Assembly (NCBI GenBank): GCA_947631455.1
Contig: CANRLH010000001.1
Location: 124,001 to 188,000 of the forward strand
DNA length: 64,000 nucleotides
Reading direction: 5' to 3'
Source of the DNA: an uncultured Clostridia bacterium
GTDB taxonomy: Bacteria > Bacillota > Clostridia > Oscillospirales > Ruminococcaceae
Below the pieces are notes generated by a model. The model was given only the letters and a program-made list of their open reading frames with translations. It was not told where the DNA came from and did no database searches. Both the position numbers and the translations under genes were made by a program. How positions within the stretch are numbered: the first letter of the stretch is position 1; each line of letters begins with the position of its first letter. This document shows, piece after piece, positions 1-8,436 of the stretch.

Positions 1-315
1 TATAAGGCGTGTGGCGGCAGGGTGAAAATCATTTCCGATGAAGGTGTTGGCACTTTTGTGTCGGCCGATTTTAAGCCGGGTTTTACACTGGGGGATATTG
101 CTGAAACGGTCATGTGCCTTATAAATCTGAGCAGGCAAAGCGGCGTGAGAGTCAGCTTTTTTGCAAAATGCAAAGAAAAAAGCTTTTTGATTGACAGCGA
201 AAGGCTGAGTGAAATATCCGGTTGTGAAAAACTTTCAGAAGGCGAAAGGTACGCTTTTATAAAGCAGTATGTATCGTCCGGAATATCAGAGGTCTTTGTT
301 AAAACAGGGATCTGA
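1..315 (+). CDS. C-terminal part of an unidentified protein upstream of the hydrogenase genes
   Basis: The open frame enters from before base 1 and stops at 313-315, giving about 104 residues of a C-terminus. I recognise no catalytic motif in this fragment. In many clostridial hydrogenase loci a small histidine-kinase-like ATPase gene lies directly before the HndB-like ferredoxin gene, so position suggests such a protein, but the visible residues do not prove it. A GTG at 22 could be mistaken for a start, but the frame stays open upstream and no ribosome site is visible, so this is read as a truncated gene. The next gene starts 34 bases downstream, so the two are probably co-transcribed. Confidence 0.5.
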   Translation, partial: YKACGGRVKIISDEGVGTFVSADFKPGFTLGDIAETVMCLINLSRQSGVRVSFFAKCKEKSFLIDSERLSEISGCEKLSEGERYAFIKQYVSSGISEVFVKTGI

Positions 316-349
316 TCCAGTCAGAATACACAATAAGGGAGGAAAAAAT

Positions 350-709
350 TTGAAATCTTTAGAAGAACTCAAGGCGATCAAGGACAAAATGAAGAGCACG
401 ATTGATCTTCGGCATGAGGATCCGTCCGCTACAAAGGTGATCGTATCAATGGGTACCTGCGGAATCGCAAGCGGCGCAAGAGAGGTTTTAAACGCTTTTG
501 CTGAGGTCGTTGCCGAAAAGGGCATAACCAGAAACGTTATGGTTTCGCAGTCGGGCTGCATCGGGCTTTGTGAAAATGAACCGGTTGCAGAGGTAATTAC
601 TCCGGGTAAGGATAAGGTTACATATGGCAAGCTTACTCCGGAAAAAGCAAGAGAAATTGTAGAAAAGCATCTCATCGGCGGCACTGTTGTTGATGAATAT
701 AAAATATAA
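350..709 (+). CDS. hndB: Thioredoxin-like [2Fe-2S] ferredoxin subunit of NAD(P)-linked hydrogenase (HndB-like)
   Basis: A 119-residue protein of the thioredoxin-fold [2Fe-2S] ferredoxin type found beside NuoF-like and HydA genes in clostridial hydrogenase operons. The pattern GTCGIASGAR in the N-terminal half and SGCIGLC further on provides the likely cluster cysteines. I chose a TTG start at 350 because AGGGAGG lies just upstream. An in-frame ATG at 269 would add 27 residues that overlap the preceding gene and lacks a ribosome site. In the family this subunit is thought to pass electrons between the NADH-binding flavoprotein and the hydrogenase subunit. It sits 16 bases before the hydB-like gene, consistent with one operon. 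Confidence 0.87.
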   Translation: MKSLEELKAIKDKMKSTIDLRHEDPSATKVIVSMGTCGIASGAREVLNAFAEVVAEKGITRNVMVSQSGCIGLCENEPVAEVITPGKDKVTYGKLTPEKAREIVEKHLIGGTVVDEYKI

Positions 710-725
710 AGGAGGAAGTACGATT

Positions 726-2519
726 ATGTATCGTTCACATGTATTGGTATGCGGCGGAACGGGATGTACCTCCTCGGGAAGCCAACAGATTATTGACTCT
801 CTTGAAAAAGAGATAAAGGCAGCGGGACTGGAAAACGAGATCGAAGTTGTGAAAACGGGATGCTTCGGACTTTGCGCTCTGGGCCCAATTATGATAGTTT
901 ATCCTGAGGGAACCTTCTACTCAATGGTTCAGGAAAAGGATATTCCGGAAATCGTTTCTGAGCATCTTGTAAAGGGAAGAATAGTTTCACGCCTTGTTTA
1001 TGACGAAACTGTTACCGAAAACGGAATAAAGTCGTTGCAGGATACCGCTTTTTACAGCAAGCAAAACAGAGTTGCGCTCAGAAACTGCGGAGTTATAAGC
1101 CCTGAAAATATTGAGGAATATATAGGTACAGGCGGATATGAAGCGCTGGGCAAGGTGCTCACAAAAATGACACCTGAAGAGGTTATTCAGACAATACTCG
1201 ACTCAGGACTCAGAGGAAGAGGCGGCGGCGGATTCCCGACCGGCATGAAGTGGAAGCTCGCGAGAAACATAGTTCCAAACGCCGATCAGAAGTATGTTTG
1301 CTGTAATGCTGATGAGGGCGACCCGGGTGCGTTTATGGACCGTTCGGTTCTTGAGGGAGATCCTCATGTTGTTCTGGAGGCTATGGCTATCGCAGGATAT
1401 GCCATCGGCGCTAATCAGGGATACATCTATGTTCGTGCAGAGTACCCTATCGCTGTAAAGAGACTTGAAATAGCTATCAATCAGGCAAGAGAGTACGGAA
1501 TGCTCGGAAAGAACATTTTCGGAACGGGATTTGATTTTGATATAGGACTCAGACTTGGAGCGGGAGCATTTGTCTGCGGTGAGGAAACAGCTCTTATGAC
1601 CTCAATTGAGGGTAATAGAGGAGAGCCCAGACCGCGTCCTCCGTTCCCGGCTGAAAAGGGACTTTTCGGAAAGCCGACCATTTTAAATAACGTTGAGACC
1701 TATGCAAACATTCCGAGAATCATTTTAAACGGTGCTGAATGGTTTGCCTCTATGGGAACAGAGAAGAGCAAGGGTACCAAGGTATTCGCTCTGGGCGGCA
1801 AGATCAAAAATACCGGTCTTGTTGAGATCCCTATGGGTACAACGCTCAGAACTGTAATTGAGGAGATAGGCGGAGGTATCCCCAACGGAAAGAAGTTTAA
1901 GGCTGCTCAGACGGGAGGACCTTCCGGTGGATGTATTCCCGCAGAGCATTACGATATTCCTATCGACTACGATAACCTTATTTCCATTGGCTCTATGATG
2001 GGCTCGGGCGGACTTATCGTTATGGACGAGGACAACTGTATGGTAGATATTGCAAAATTCTTCCTTGCGTTTACCGTTGACGAGTCCTGCGGAAAGTGTA
2101 CGCCGTGTCGAATAGGTACCAAGCGTCTTTATGAGATGCTTGACAAGATAACCAAGGGTCAGGGTACGCTTGAGGATCTTGACAAAATTGAAGAGCTTTG
2201 CTATTACATAAAGAATAACTCTCTGTGTGGACTTGGTCAGACTGCGCCGAACCCCGTTCTTTCGACGCTGCGTTACTTCCGCGATGAGTATATCGCTCAC
2301 GTTGTCGACAAGACCTGTCCTGCTGGAGTTTGTAAGGATCTTCTTAAGTACAGCATTGACCCGGATAAGTGCCGAGGCTGTACCTTATGTGCAAGAAAGT
2401 GTCCGGCCAGCGCTATTTCAGGTACCGTTAAACAGCCGCATGTTATCGATCAGGATAAGTGCGTGAAGTGCGGAGCTTGTATGGAAACCTGTAAGTTCGG
2501 TGCAATTTCAAAGAATTAA
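726..2519 (+). CDS. hydB: NuoF-like NADH-binding flavoprotein subunit of bifurcating [FeFe] hydrogenase (HydB/HndC)
   Basis: 597 residues, the usual length for hydrogenase-type NuoF. Domains in order: an N-terminal thioredoxin-like [2Fe-2S] domain (Cys9, 14, 46, 50), the 51-kDa FMN/NADH domain with GRGGGGFPTG at about 164-173 and NADEGDPG at about 194-201, an SLBB region, the NuoF [4Fe-4S] site ESCGKCTPCRIG near 460, and a C-terminal 2x[4Fe-4S] ferredoxin (CRGCTLCARKC and CVKCGACMETC). This layout is typical of soluble hydrogenases that couple NADH and ferredoxin oxidation to H2 formation. The start at 726 has AAAGGAGG upstream; an in-frame ATG at 687 overlaps the previous gene and has no such site. 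It lies 17 bases before hydA. Confidence 0.95.
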   Translation: MYRSHVLVCGGTGCTSSGSQQIIDSLEKEIKAAGLENEIEVVKTGCFGLCALGPIMIVYPEGTFYSMVQEKDIPEIVSEHLVKGRIVSRLVYDETVTENGIKSLQDTAFYSKQNRVALRNCGVISPENIEEYIGTGGYEALGKVLTKMTPEEVIQTILDSGLRGRGGGGFPTGMKWKLARNIVPNADQKYVCCNADEGDPGAFMDRSVLEGDPHVVLEAMAIAGYAIGANQGYIYVRAEYPIAVKRLEIAINQAREYGMLGKNIFGTGFDFDIGLRLGAGAFVCGEETALMTSIEGNRGEPRPRPPFPAEKGLFGKPTILNNVETYANIPRIILNGAEWFASMGTEKSKGTKVFALGGKIKNTGLVEIPMGTTLRTVIEEIGGGIPNGKKFKAAQTGGPSGGCIPAEHYDIPIDYDNLISIGSMMGSGGLIVMDEDNCMVDIAKFFLAFTVDESCGKCTPCRIGTKRLYEMLDKITKGQGTLEDLDKIEELCYYIKNNSLCGLGQTAPNPVLSTLRYFRDEYIAHVVDKTCPAGVCKDLLKYSIDPDKCRGCTLCARKCPASAISGTVKQPHVIDQDKCVKCGACMETCKFGAISKN

Positions 2520-2536
2520 AAAGGAGGGAGTCTGAA

Positions 2537-4303
2537 ATGGATATGGTAAATATTAAAATCAATGGAATGGATTATGAGGCTCCGAAGGGAACGACAGTGC
2601 TTGAAGCTGCAAGGCTTGCAAATGTTGAAATTCCTACTCTTTGTTTCTTGAAGGACATAAACGAGATCGGCGCCTGCCGTATATGCATAGTTGAAGTTTC
2701 GGAAAAAAGAGGGGAGGCAATGGGCCCCAAGAGGATGATAGCTTCCTGCGTATACCCGATTTCAGAGGGTATGCATATTTACACAAACACGCCAAAGGTT
2801 ATTGAGTCAAGAAAGAAAACCCTTGAGCTTATTCTTTCAAATCACGACAGAAAGTGTCTTTCCTGTGTAAGAAGCGGAAACTGTGAGCTTCAGAAGCTAT
2901 GTAAGGATATGGGTGTAGATGTTGAAAGCAGGTACGACGGAGAAAAAACTTCGTTTGAGCTTGATACTTCTGCGGCTCATATGGTAAGAGACAACAACAA
3001 ATGTATTCTATGCCGCAGATGCGTTGCAGTTTGCTCAAAGGTTCAGGGAATAGGCGTTATCGGTGCAAACGAAAGAGGCTTCAAAACCAATATAGCTTGC
3101 GCTTTTGAGGACGATCTTGCTAACACCTCATGCGTTTCCTGCGGACAGTGTATTGCGGTTTGCCCTGTAGGCGCACTCTACGAAAAGGACAGCACAGACG
3201 AAATATTCAATGCCATTGCAGATGAGAGCAAGACGGTTGTGGTCCAGACTGCTCCTGCGGTTCGTGCCGCTTTAGGTGAGGCTTTCGGATATCCGATAGG
3301 CACTGATGTTGAGGGTAAGATGGCGGCCGCTCTTAGACGCATAGGCTTTGACAAAGTATTTGACACCGACTTTGGAGCAGACCTTACGATAATGGAGGAG
3401 GCTCACGAGTTTTTAGACAGAGTTAAAAACGGCGGAAAGCTTCCGATGATCACCTCATGCTCACCCGGATGGATAAAGTACTGCGAGCATTATTTCCCGG
3501 ATATGACTGAGAATCTTTCGACCTGTAAGTCACCTATGCAGATGTTCGGTGCAACCGTTAAGACCTATTATGCGGAAAAGATCGGAGTAAAGCCGGAAGA
3601 CATAGTAGTAGTTGCGGTTATGCCGTGTACTGCAAAGAAGTTTGAGATAGGCAGAGATGATCAGAATGCTGCCGGTGTTGCTGATGTTGATTACTCGATC
3701 ACGACCAGAGAGCTTGCGAGAATGATAGAGCGTTCGGGAATTAAATTTAACGAGCTTCCCGACGAGAAGTTTGACGATCCGCTTGGAATTTCTACGGGAG
3801 CAGGAGTTATATTCGGAGCAACCGGCGGAGTAATGGAGGCGGCGCTCAGAACCGCAGTTGAGACACTTACGGGTGAGGAACTTAAGAGTGTTGAGTTTTC
3901 TGAGGTTCGAGGAACTGATGGCATTAAGGAGGCTTCTTATGATGTTGCCGGAATGACGGTAAAGGTTGCAGTAGTATCCGGTCTTGCTAATGCAAGAGAG
4001 GTTCTTAAAAAGGTTGAGTCCGGTGAGGCTGATTATCAGTTTATTGAAATCATGGGCTGCCCGGGCGGATGCGTAAATGGCGGAGGACAGCCGCAGCAGC
4101 CGGGTTGGGTGAGAAATACGGTTGACATAAAGGCATTAAGAGCAAAGGTTCTTTACGATATTGACTCGGATATGCCGATAAGAAAGTCGCATGAAAACCC
4201 TGCTATAAAGAAAGTTTACGAGGAATACTTCGGAGAGCCGGGAAGTGAAAAGGCTCACCACATTCTTCACACCTCATACGTAAAGAGAGGACTTTACAAC
4301 TAA
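2537..4303 (+). CDS. hydA: [FeFe] hydrogenase catalytic subunit HydA/HndD
   Basis: A 588-residue modular hydrogenase that makes or consumes H2 in the cytoplasm. Domains in order: plant-type [2Fe-2S] (Cys36, 47, 50, 71), a His-Cys [4Fe-4S] segment (HDRKCLSC...), a 2x[4Fe-4S] ferredoxin (CILCRRCVAVC and CVSCGQCIAVC), the H-cluster domain, and the small-subunit-like C-terminus. H-cluster motifs are TSCSPGW (about 306-312), MPCTAKKFE (about 362) and MGCPGGCVNGGGQPQ (about 505). The L1 motif has Ser where many relatives have a second Cys. AAAGGAGGG precedes the ATG. With the NuoF-like and HndB-like neighbours, this is the catalytic subunit of a trimeric, probably electron-bifurcating enzyme. A strong terminator follows. 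Confidence 0.96.
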   Translation: MDMVNIKINGMDYEAPKGTTVLEAARLANVEIPTLCFLKDINEIGACRICIVEVSEKRGEAMGPKRMIASCVYPISEGMHIYTNTPKVIESRKKTLELILSNHDRKCLSCVRSGNCELQKLCKDMGVDVESRYDGEKTSFELDTSAAHMVRDNNKCILCRRCVAVCSKVQGIGVIGANERGFKTNIACAFEDDLANTSCVSCGQCIAVCPVGALYEKDSTDEIFNAIADESKTVVVQTAPAVRAALGEAFGYPIGTDVEGKMAAALRRIGFDKVFDTDFGADLTIMEEAHEFLDRVKNGGKLPMITSCSPGWIKYCEHYFPDMTENLSTCKSPMQMFGATVKTYYAEKIGVKPEDIVVVAVMPCTAKKFEIGRDDQNAAGVADVDYSITTRELARMIERSGIKFNELPDEKFDDPLGISTGAGVIFGATGGVMEAALRTAVETLTGEELKSVEFSEVRGTDGIKEASYDVAGMTVKVAVVSGLANAREVLKKVESGEADYQFIEIMGCPGGCVNGGGQPQQPGWVRNTVDIKALRAKVLYDIDSDMPIRKSHENPAIKKVYEEYFGEPGSEKAHHILHTSYVKRGLYN

Positions 4304-4313
4304 TATGATTTAT

Positions 4314-4343
4314 GGGACGGGTAAAAATCCGTCCCATTTTTTA
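4314..4343 (+). terminator. Rho-independent terminator of the hydrogenase operon
   Basis: GGGACGG (4314-4320) pairs with CCGTCCC (4329-4335) around an A-rich loop, followed by a run of T. It lies 10 bases after the hydA stop. Confidence 0.85.
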
Positions 4344-4407
4344 TGCTTATAACATAGTATGTATTATCTTTTATGTAAAACGATCTGCTTATGAGGTGAT
4401 ATTATCT

Positions 4408-4863
4408 ATGGAAAGTAAGGTTAAAACCGCAGTTGCAAAGCTATCCGGTGCAAAGGGATTTGAAGCAATACACGGGGAAGTGTTTTTTCGTCAAACGCCA
4501 TACGGCGTCTTGATAACCGCAGCGGTACATGGACTTCCCAGGCAACAGAAAAATGATGCATTTGGTGTGTTTGGATTTCACATTCACACAGGTACAGAAT
4601 GTGACAAATCAGGAAATTTTTACCAGACATTGGGGCATTATAACCCATCGAATACTGAACACCCATACCATGCGGGAGATCTTCCGCCGCTTTTTTCAAA
4701 CGACGGGAACGCATATATGCAGGTTCTGACAGACCGCTTCAAACTTGACGAAATAATTGGCAGAACTGTTATAATTCACTCATCTCCGGACGACTTTAAA
4801 ACTCAGCCCAGCGGAAATTCGGGAAATAAGATAGCCTGCGGAGTTATAAAGGAAATGAAATAA
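4408..4863 (+). CDS. sodC: Superoxide dismutase, Cu/Zn family, without a signal peptide
   Basis: 151 residues of the Cu/Zn superoxide dismutase fold, which converts superoxide to oxygen and peroxide. All metal ligands can be matched: His58 and His60 (FHIH) and His124 (IIHS) for copper, His77 (GHYNP) bridging, and His85, His88 and Asp91 (HPYHAGD) for zinc. Cys65 and Cys144 fit the conserved disulfide. I start at the ATG at 4408, preceded by GAGGTG; a longer reading from 4312 would run through the hydA terminator. Most bacterial SodC proteins are exported, but this one has no signal peptide or lipobox and so should be cytoplasmic. It stands alone between the hydrogenase operon and smpB. Confidence 0.88.
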   Translation: MESKVKTAVAKLSGAKGFEAIHGEVFFRQTPYGVLITAAVHGLPRQQKNDAFGVFGFHIHTGTECDKSGNFYQTLGHYNPSNTEHPYHAGDLPPLFSNDGNAYMQVLTDRFKLDEIIGRTVIIHSSPDDFKTQPSGNSGNKIACGVIKEMK

Positions 4864-4913
4864 TGATTATACTTATATAAATCTGTGGATCTCTTAAGAG
4901 CACATTTTTCCTC

Positions 4914-4942
4914 TTGACAAAATCCCCTTGCCGTTATATAAT
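4914..4942 (+). promoter_or_regulatory. Sigma-A promoter of smpB
   Basis: TTGACA (4914-4919), a 17-base spacer, and TATAAT (4937-4942), a perfect consensus placed 33 bases before the smpB GTG start. Confidence 0.88.
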
Positions 4943-4974
4943 ATATTACTGCAATTCAAAGGAAGGTGAACTAA

Positions 4975-5445
4975 GTGCCGCAGGTAAAAAAAGGTTTGGC
5001 GACTATTGCCGATAACAGAAAAGCAAGGCACGACTATTTCGTGTTGGATACGTATGAAGCCGGAATCGAGCTTGTTGGCACTGAGGTCAAGAGCATAAGG
5101 CAGGGCGGTGTAAATCTTAAGGACGCATGGATATCGATCGATGACGGTGAGGCTTATGTAAAACAAATGCACATATCTCCTTATGAAAAGGGCAACATAT
5201 TTAACCGCGACCCTTTAAGAAAGCGCAGACTTCTGATGCATAAGCGCGAGATTTTAAAGCTTTTCGGTCGGATAAAGCAGGAGGGGCTTACACTAATACC
5301 GCTTTCTTTGTACTTTAAAGGCTCAAGGGTAAAGGTTGCTGTTGGGGTTTGCAGAGGCAAAAAGTTATATGATAAGCGTGACGACATGGCTAAAAAGTCG
5401 GCTCAGCGTAATATTGACAGAGAGATGAAAGAGAGAAATCAATAG
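4975..5445 (+). CDS. smpB: SsrA-binding protein SmpB
   Basis: 156 residues, the normal SmpB length. SmpB binds the tRNA-like domain of tmRNA and carries it into stalled ribosomes. Family signatures include the N-terminal [24 protein letters not shown], the [10 protein letters not shown] block, the [11 protein letters not shown] block, and a basic tail ending in [15 protein letters not shown]. Translation starts at GTG 4975 with AAGGAAGG upstream and a consensus promoter close by. The tmRNA gene begins 15 bases after the stop, so protein and RNA partners are probably made from one transcript or at least one locus. Confidence 0.97.
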   Translation: MPQVKKGLATIADNRKARHDYFVLDTYEAGIELVGTEVKSIRQGGVNLKDAWISIDDGEAYVKQMHISPYEKGNIFNRDPLRKRRLLMHKREILKLFGRIKQEGLTLIPLSLYFKGSRVKVAVGVCRGKKLYDKRDDMAKKSAQRNIDREMKERNQ

Positions 5446-5460
5446 TATTTAACAAGAAAT

Positions 5461-5811
5461 GGGGGCGTAAAGGTTTCGACGGGGATTTTGAAGCGGGATA
5501 AGCGAGTAGAGCCGTGCGATCTCTTTAAAGCGTACACGTTTTAAACTAAACGACAAAAATAGTTCTCAATTAGCAGCTGCTTAATTGCTGCTCGCCGCCT
5601 CAGAGCTGCCTGCGGTTCTGAGCCTCGGCGTCGATTCAGCAGGAACGGCTGTTGCGGATTGCCTTTGCCGCAATAGTCTATTTTAAAGGCTGCCCATTAC
5701 GCGGCATGTTTGTTTGCCGATCTAATGGGGAGATAATATAACAAACTACACTCGTAGAAATTTCCGGGGATAGGTTTTCGGACACGGGTTCGACTCCCGT
5801 CGCCTCCACCA
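5461..5811 (+). ncRNA. ssrA: Transfer-messenger RNA (tmRNA)
   Basis: The 5' end GGGGGCG pairs with CGCCTCC at the 3' end, followed by A and an encoded CCA, which forms the alanine-tRNA-like acceptor arm. The TTCGACTCCC T-arm sequence lies at about 5790. The tag reading frame at 5549-5584 reads NDKNSSQLAAA then stop; the codon just before it (CTA, 5546) may be the resume codon, so the exact first residue is uncertain. Several hairpins and pseudoknot-like repeats separate the tag from the 3' end. It rescues stalled ribosomes together with SmpB, encoded just upstream. Confidence 0.95.
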
Positions 5812-5873
5812 CTAGAGTATAATCCGAACACATCATGTTTCTTTTTTTGAGTTGTTTTCGGATCTATAAAAAA

Positions 5874-5912
5874 CACCAACAAGGTTAGTCGACCCGTTGG
5901 TGCTTTGTTTTA
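5874..5912 (+). terminator. Terminator downstream of tmRNA
   Basis: CACCAAC (5874-5880) and GTTGGTG (5896-5902) form a stem followed by CTTTGTTTT. It is 62 bases past the mature tmRNA end. Confidence 0.7.
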
Positions 5913-5947
5913 ATGAGATTTTATATTGCAATGGTTTTATTATTTTC

Positions 5948-6014
5948 TTGACGCCTATCAGAAATCAGCTATAATAAGCTTAACGGGCAAGCATTTTTCG
6001 TTTGCCCGATTTTA
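5948..6014 (+). promoter_or_regulatory. Promoter-like element followed immediately by a terminator-like hairpin
   Basis: TTGACG (5948-5953), 16 bases, TATAAT (5970-5975); within ten bases starts the stem CGGGCAA (5984-5990) / TTGCCCG (6002-6008) followed by ATTTTATT. Transcription from here would yield an RNA of only about 30 nt. No gene follows on this strand, so it may be a small RNA, or a promoter remnant beside a terminator. Confidence 0.4.
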
Positions 6015-6032
6015 TTGGACTTGTGCAACAAT

Positions 6033-6065
6033 AAAGGGACACTTTTTATAACAAAGTGTCCCTTT
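6033..6065 (-). terminator. Bidirectional terminator ending the cysE-cysS-ppi operon
   Basis: A perfect 13-bp inverted repeat, AAAGGGACACTTT (6033-6045) and AAAGTGTCCCTTT (6053-6065), with a 7-base loop. Its A/T flanks allow termination on either strand between convergent units. Confidence 0.8.
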
Positions 6066-6165
6066 ATATATAGAGTTTATGTTAATGAATGATCTTTACA
6101 CGGGTTTAATCTGAAATCGTTACTTCAGTTACACCGGGATTAGTTGCTGCCTCTCCTGTTGAGGT

Positions 6166-7029
6166 TTACTCAGAGTTTGATTCAGCCTTTTCAGGCAATT
6201 TGTATTCGCCTGTTTTTTCTTCTTTGTAGGTCGAAAGATATGCTTTGGTGATTTTTATATCGTTTATAGGCTGATAGCTTTTGTTCTCGGCATCGTCTGC
6301 TTTGTTCTCGTCTATTATCTCATAGGCGCTTATTTTATCGTATGTCTCCCAACCGTCGAAGACCTGACCGAACAGTGTGTATTGCTGCATAAGGTTCGGA
6401 ACTCCTCCTACTTCGAGGAATATATCCGTTACCTCGTCCCTGCCGTTCACGTTTTCCCCGTCCTTTACAGAATCCTTAAGCTCCTTGGGGTTCACAACAT
6501 CGTTTACAAAAGTAATTATGCTTCCCGCTTTTGCGGAGGTGAACATTCCCTTTTCCGTACAAAGAGACCCAAGAGCTCCCTTTATTGGAAGAAGATTTGG
6601 TGATATTTCTATATCTGTAAGCTCTGTGTTTGATTCCTTTGTTGTAGTACCGTCAGCACTCTTGCTGCCGCCGAGAAAGCCTGCCTCAAGACCCTCCTGA
6701 TTCTTAACTATAGTGCATATATAAGTATCGTCAAAGTACTTGTCCTTAACAAGCTTTTTAAAGTATTTCACATACTCAGGCGCTTCGTCCTCATAAAGCA
6801 CGGCTTTAAAAGTTCCTTCAGTCGTTTCAAAGACAACTACGTCCTCATCATCATCGGGTTCTTTAAGCTGTATAAAGTCGCTTTTTGAATAATCTATGGA
6901 ATCATTTTGCATAAAGGCCATACCTATGAAAACAACAGCTAAGACGACCACAGCAATAAGAGAGAACTTAAAAAAGTTTATAAAAGACGGCTTTAACATA
7001 GGACGCTGTGAATTTATTTTTCCCGGCAT
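6166..7029 (-). CDS. Membrane-anchored, divergent cyclophilin-type peptidyl-prolyl isomerase
   Basis: 287 residues with an N-terminal transmembrane helix at about 18-40 and an outward-facing domain. The pattern VVFETTEGTFKAVLYEDEAPEYV at the start of the domain and FGQVFDGWETYDKI near the end recall cyclophilin-type isomerases, which speed cis-trans isomerisation at proline and help exported proteins fold. The usual catalytic FHR...GF..QGGD stretch is weakened (about YICTIVKNQEGLEAGFLGGS), so enzymatic activity is uncertain. AAGGAG precedes the ATG. It lies 13 bases after cysS on the same strand and so probably shares the T-box-controlled transcript. A second, more canonical cyclophilin lies at 25305. 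Confidence 0.72.
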   Translation of the reverse strand: MPGKINSQRPMLKPSFINFFKFSLIAVVVLAVVFIGMAFMQNDSIDYSKSDFIQLKEPDDDEDVVVFETTEGTFKAVLYEDEAPEYVKYFKKLVKDKYFDDTYICTIVKNQEGLEAGFLGGSKSADGTTTKESNTELTDIEISPNLLPIKGALGSLCTEKGMFTSAKAGSIITFVNDVVNPKELKDSVKDGENVNGRDEVTDIFLEVGGVPNLMQQYTLFGQVFDGWETYDKISAYEIIDENKADDAENKSYQPINDIKITKAYLSTYKEEKTGEYKLPEKAESNSE

Positions 7030-7042
7030 AGTAACAATCTCC

Positions 7043-8431
7043 TTATTTTTTATATATTTTCAAACCCTGTCGGGTCTCTTCGACAGTATAGCCCAGAGCG
7101 GATATTTTTTCTCTTAAAGCGTCTGCAAGTGCAAAATCCTTTGCTTTGCGGGCATTATTTCTTTGTTCGACAAGCAATAACACTTCATCAGGTATCTTCT
7201 CTTCCTTTTTATCGTAAAGAAGGCCCAGAACATCGGCAAGCTCCAAAAATACCTTTTGGGAAAGCTTAGCTTCCTCCATTGAATAATCGCCCTGTAAAAG
7301 GGTGTTGATCTCTCTTGTAAGCTCAAATAATGCCGATAGAGCGTCCGCTGTGTTAAGATCGTCTGAAAGCGCATCGATAAACTTCTGCTTTTTTTCATTT
7401 ACAGTGTTAACGAGCTCGCCCCTTAAGCCGCCGGCCTTTGCATTCTTGACCGCCATTTCAAGCGCCGACTTAAGGTTATATAGACGTTCTAATGAAGCCT
7501 TGCACGCACTGAGAAGCTCAGGAGTATAGTTCATCGGCATTCTGTAATGAGCCTGGATCATCAGATAGCGAATCGTTTCATAGCCGTATTTTTCAGCGGC
7601 GTCCCGGGTCAGAAAAAAGTTCCCGGCCGACTTTGACATTTTCTTGTTGTCGATATTTATGTGCCCATTGTGCATCCAGTAATTTGAAAACTTTTTACCG
7701 GTTGAAGCCTCAGACTGCGCTATCTCATTTTCGTGATGAGGAAAGATCAGATCACAGCCACCGCAATGAATGTCAATGGTATCGCCGAGAGTATCTTTAG
7801 CCATTGCCGAGCATTCTATATGCCAGCCCGGTCTGCCGGGCCCCCATGGAGATTTCCAGTGCTGCTCTGATTCGTCAGCGCCCTTCCACAGTGCAAAATC
7901 AAGCGGATCCTCCTTTAAGTCGTTAACCTCAACCCTTGCGCCTGCCACAAGCTCGTCAAGCGACTGTCTTGAAAGCTTTCCATAGCTTTCAAACTTTCTT
8001 GTACGATAGTAAACGTCGCCGCCCGACTGATACGCGTAACCGTTTTCTATCAGAGTTTTTATCATCGCTATTATCTTTCCTATATATTTTGAAACTCTCG
8101 GACGCTCGTCTGGCTGCAACACGTTAAGACCCTTTTCGTCTTTTTCAAATTCGTCGATGTATTTTTGAGCGGTCTGCTCAGGGGATAAGCCTTCTTTTTT
8201 TCCCTGAGCTATTATTTTGTCATTTACATCGGTATAATTTTGTACGTATTTTACTTCATATCCCTGATACTTTAAAAACCTTCTGAACACGTCGAAAACG
8301 CATATGGGGCGTGCGTTTCCGATGTGTATATAATTGTATACGGTAGGCCCGCACACGTAAATGCCGACCTTTTTATCCTCAATTGTATTAAGCTCTTCCT
8401 TTTTTCTTGTCAGAGTGTTATATATCACCAT
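7043..8431 (-). CDS. cysS: Cysteinyl-tRNA synthetase
   Basis: 462 residues, normal length for CysRS, which charges tRNA-Cys with cysteine in the cytoplasm. Class I signatures are present: the HIGH-type HIGNAR at about 36-41 and KMSKSAGNFF at about 264-273. Zinc ligands are consistent with CGPT near 28, CSAMAKD near 208 and the HCGGCDLIFPHHENE block. It follows cysE by 5 bases and precedes the cyclophilin gene by 13, so the three form one minus-strand operon. The T-box upstream of cysE would raise expression when uncharged tRNA-Cys accumulates. Confidence 0.97.
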   Translation of the reverse strand: MVIYNTLTRKKEELNTIEDKKVGIYVCGPTVYNYIHIGNARPICVFDVFRRFLKYQGYEVKYVQNYTDVNDKIIAQGKKEGLSPEQTAQKYIDEFEKDEKGLNVLQPDERPRVSKYIGKIIAMIKTLIENGYAYQSGGDVYYRTRKFESYGKLSRQSLDELVAGARVEVNDLKEDPLDFALWKGADESEQHWKSPWGPGRPGWHIECSAMAKDTLGDTIDIHCGGCDLIFPHHENEIAQSEASTGKKFSNYWMHNGHINIDNKKMSKSAGNFFLTRDAAEKYGYETIRYLMIQAHYRMPMNYTPELLSACKASLERLYNLKSALEMAVKNAKAGGLRGELVNTVNEKKQKFIDALSDDLNTADALSALFELTREINTLLQGDYSMEEAKLSQKVFLELADVLGLLYDKKEEKIPDEVLLLVEQRNNARKAKDFALADALREKISALGYTVEETRQGLKIYKK

Positions 8432-8436
8432 AAGCT

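Noticed and set aside
5697-5882. Minus-strand frame of 61 residues over the 3' part of tmRNA
   Set aside because: It reads the antisense of the tRNA-like end of tmRNA; no ribosome site and no independent support.
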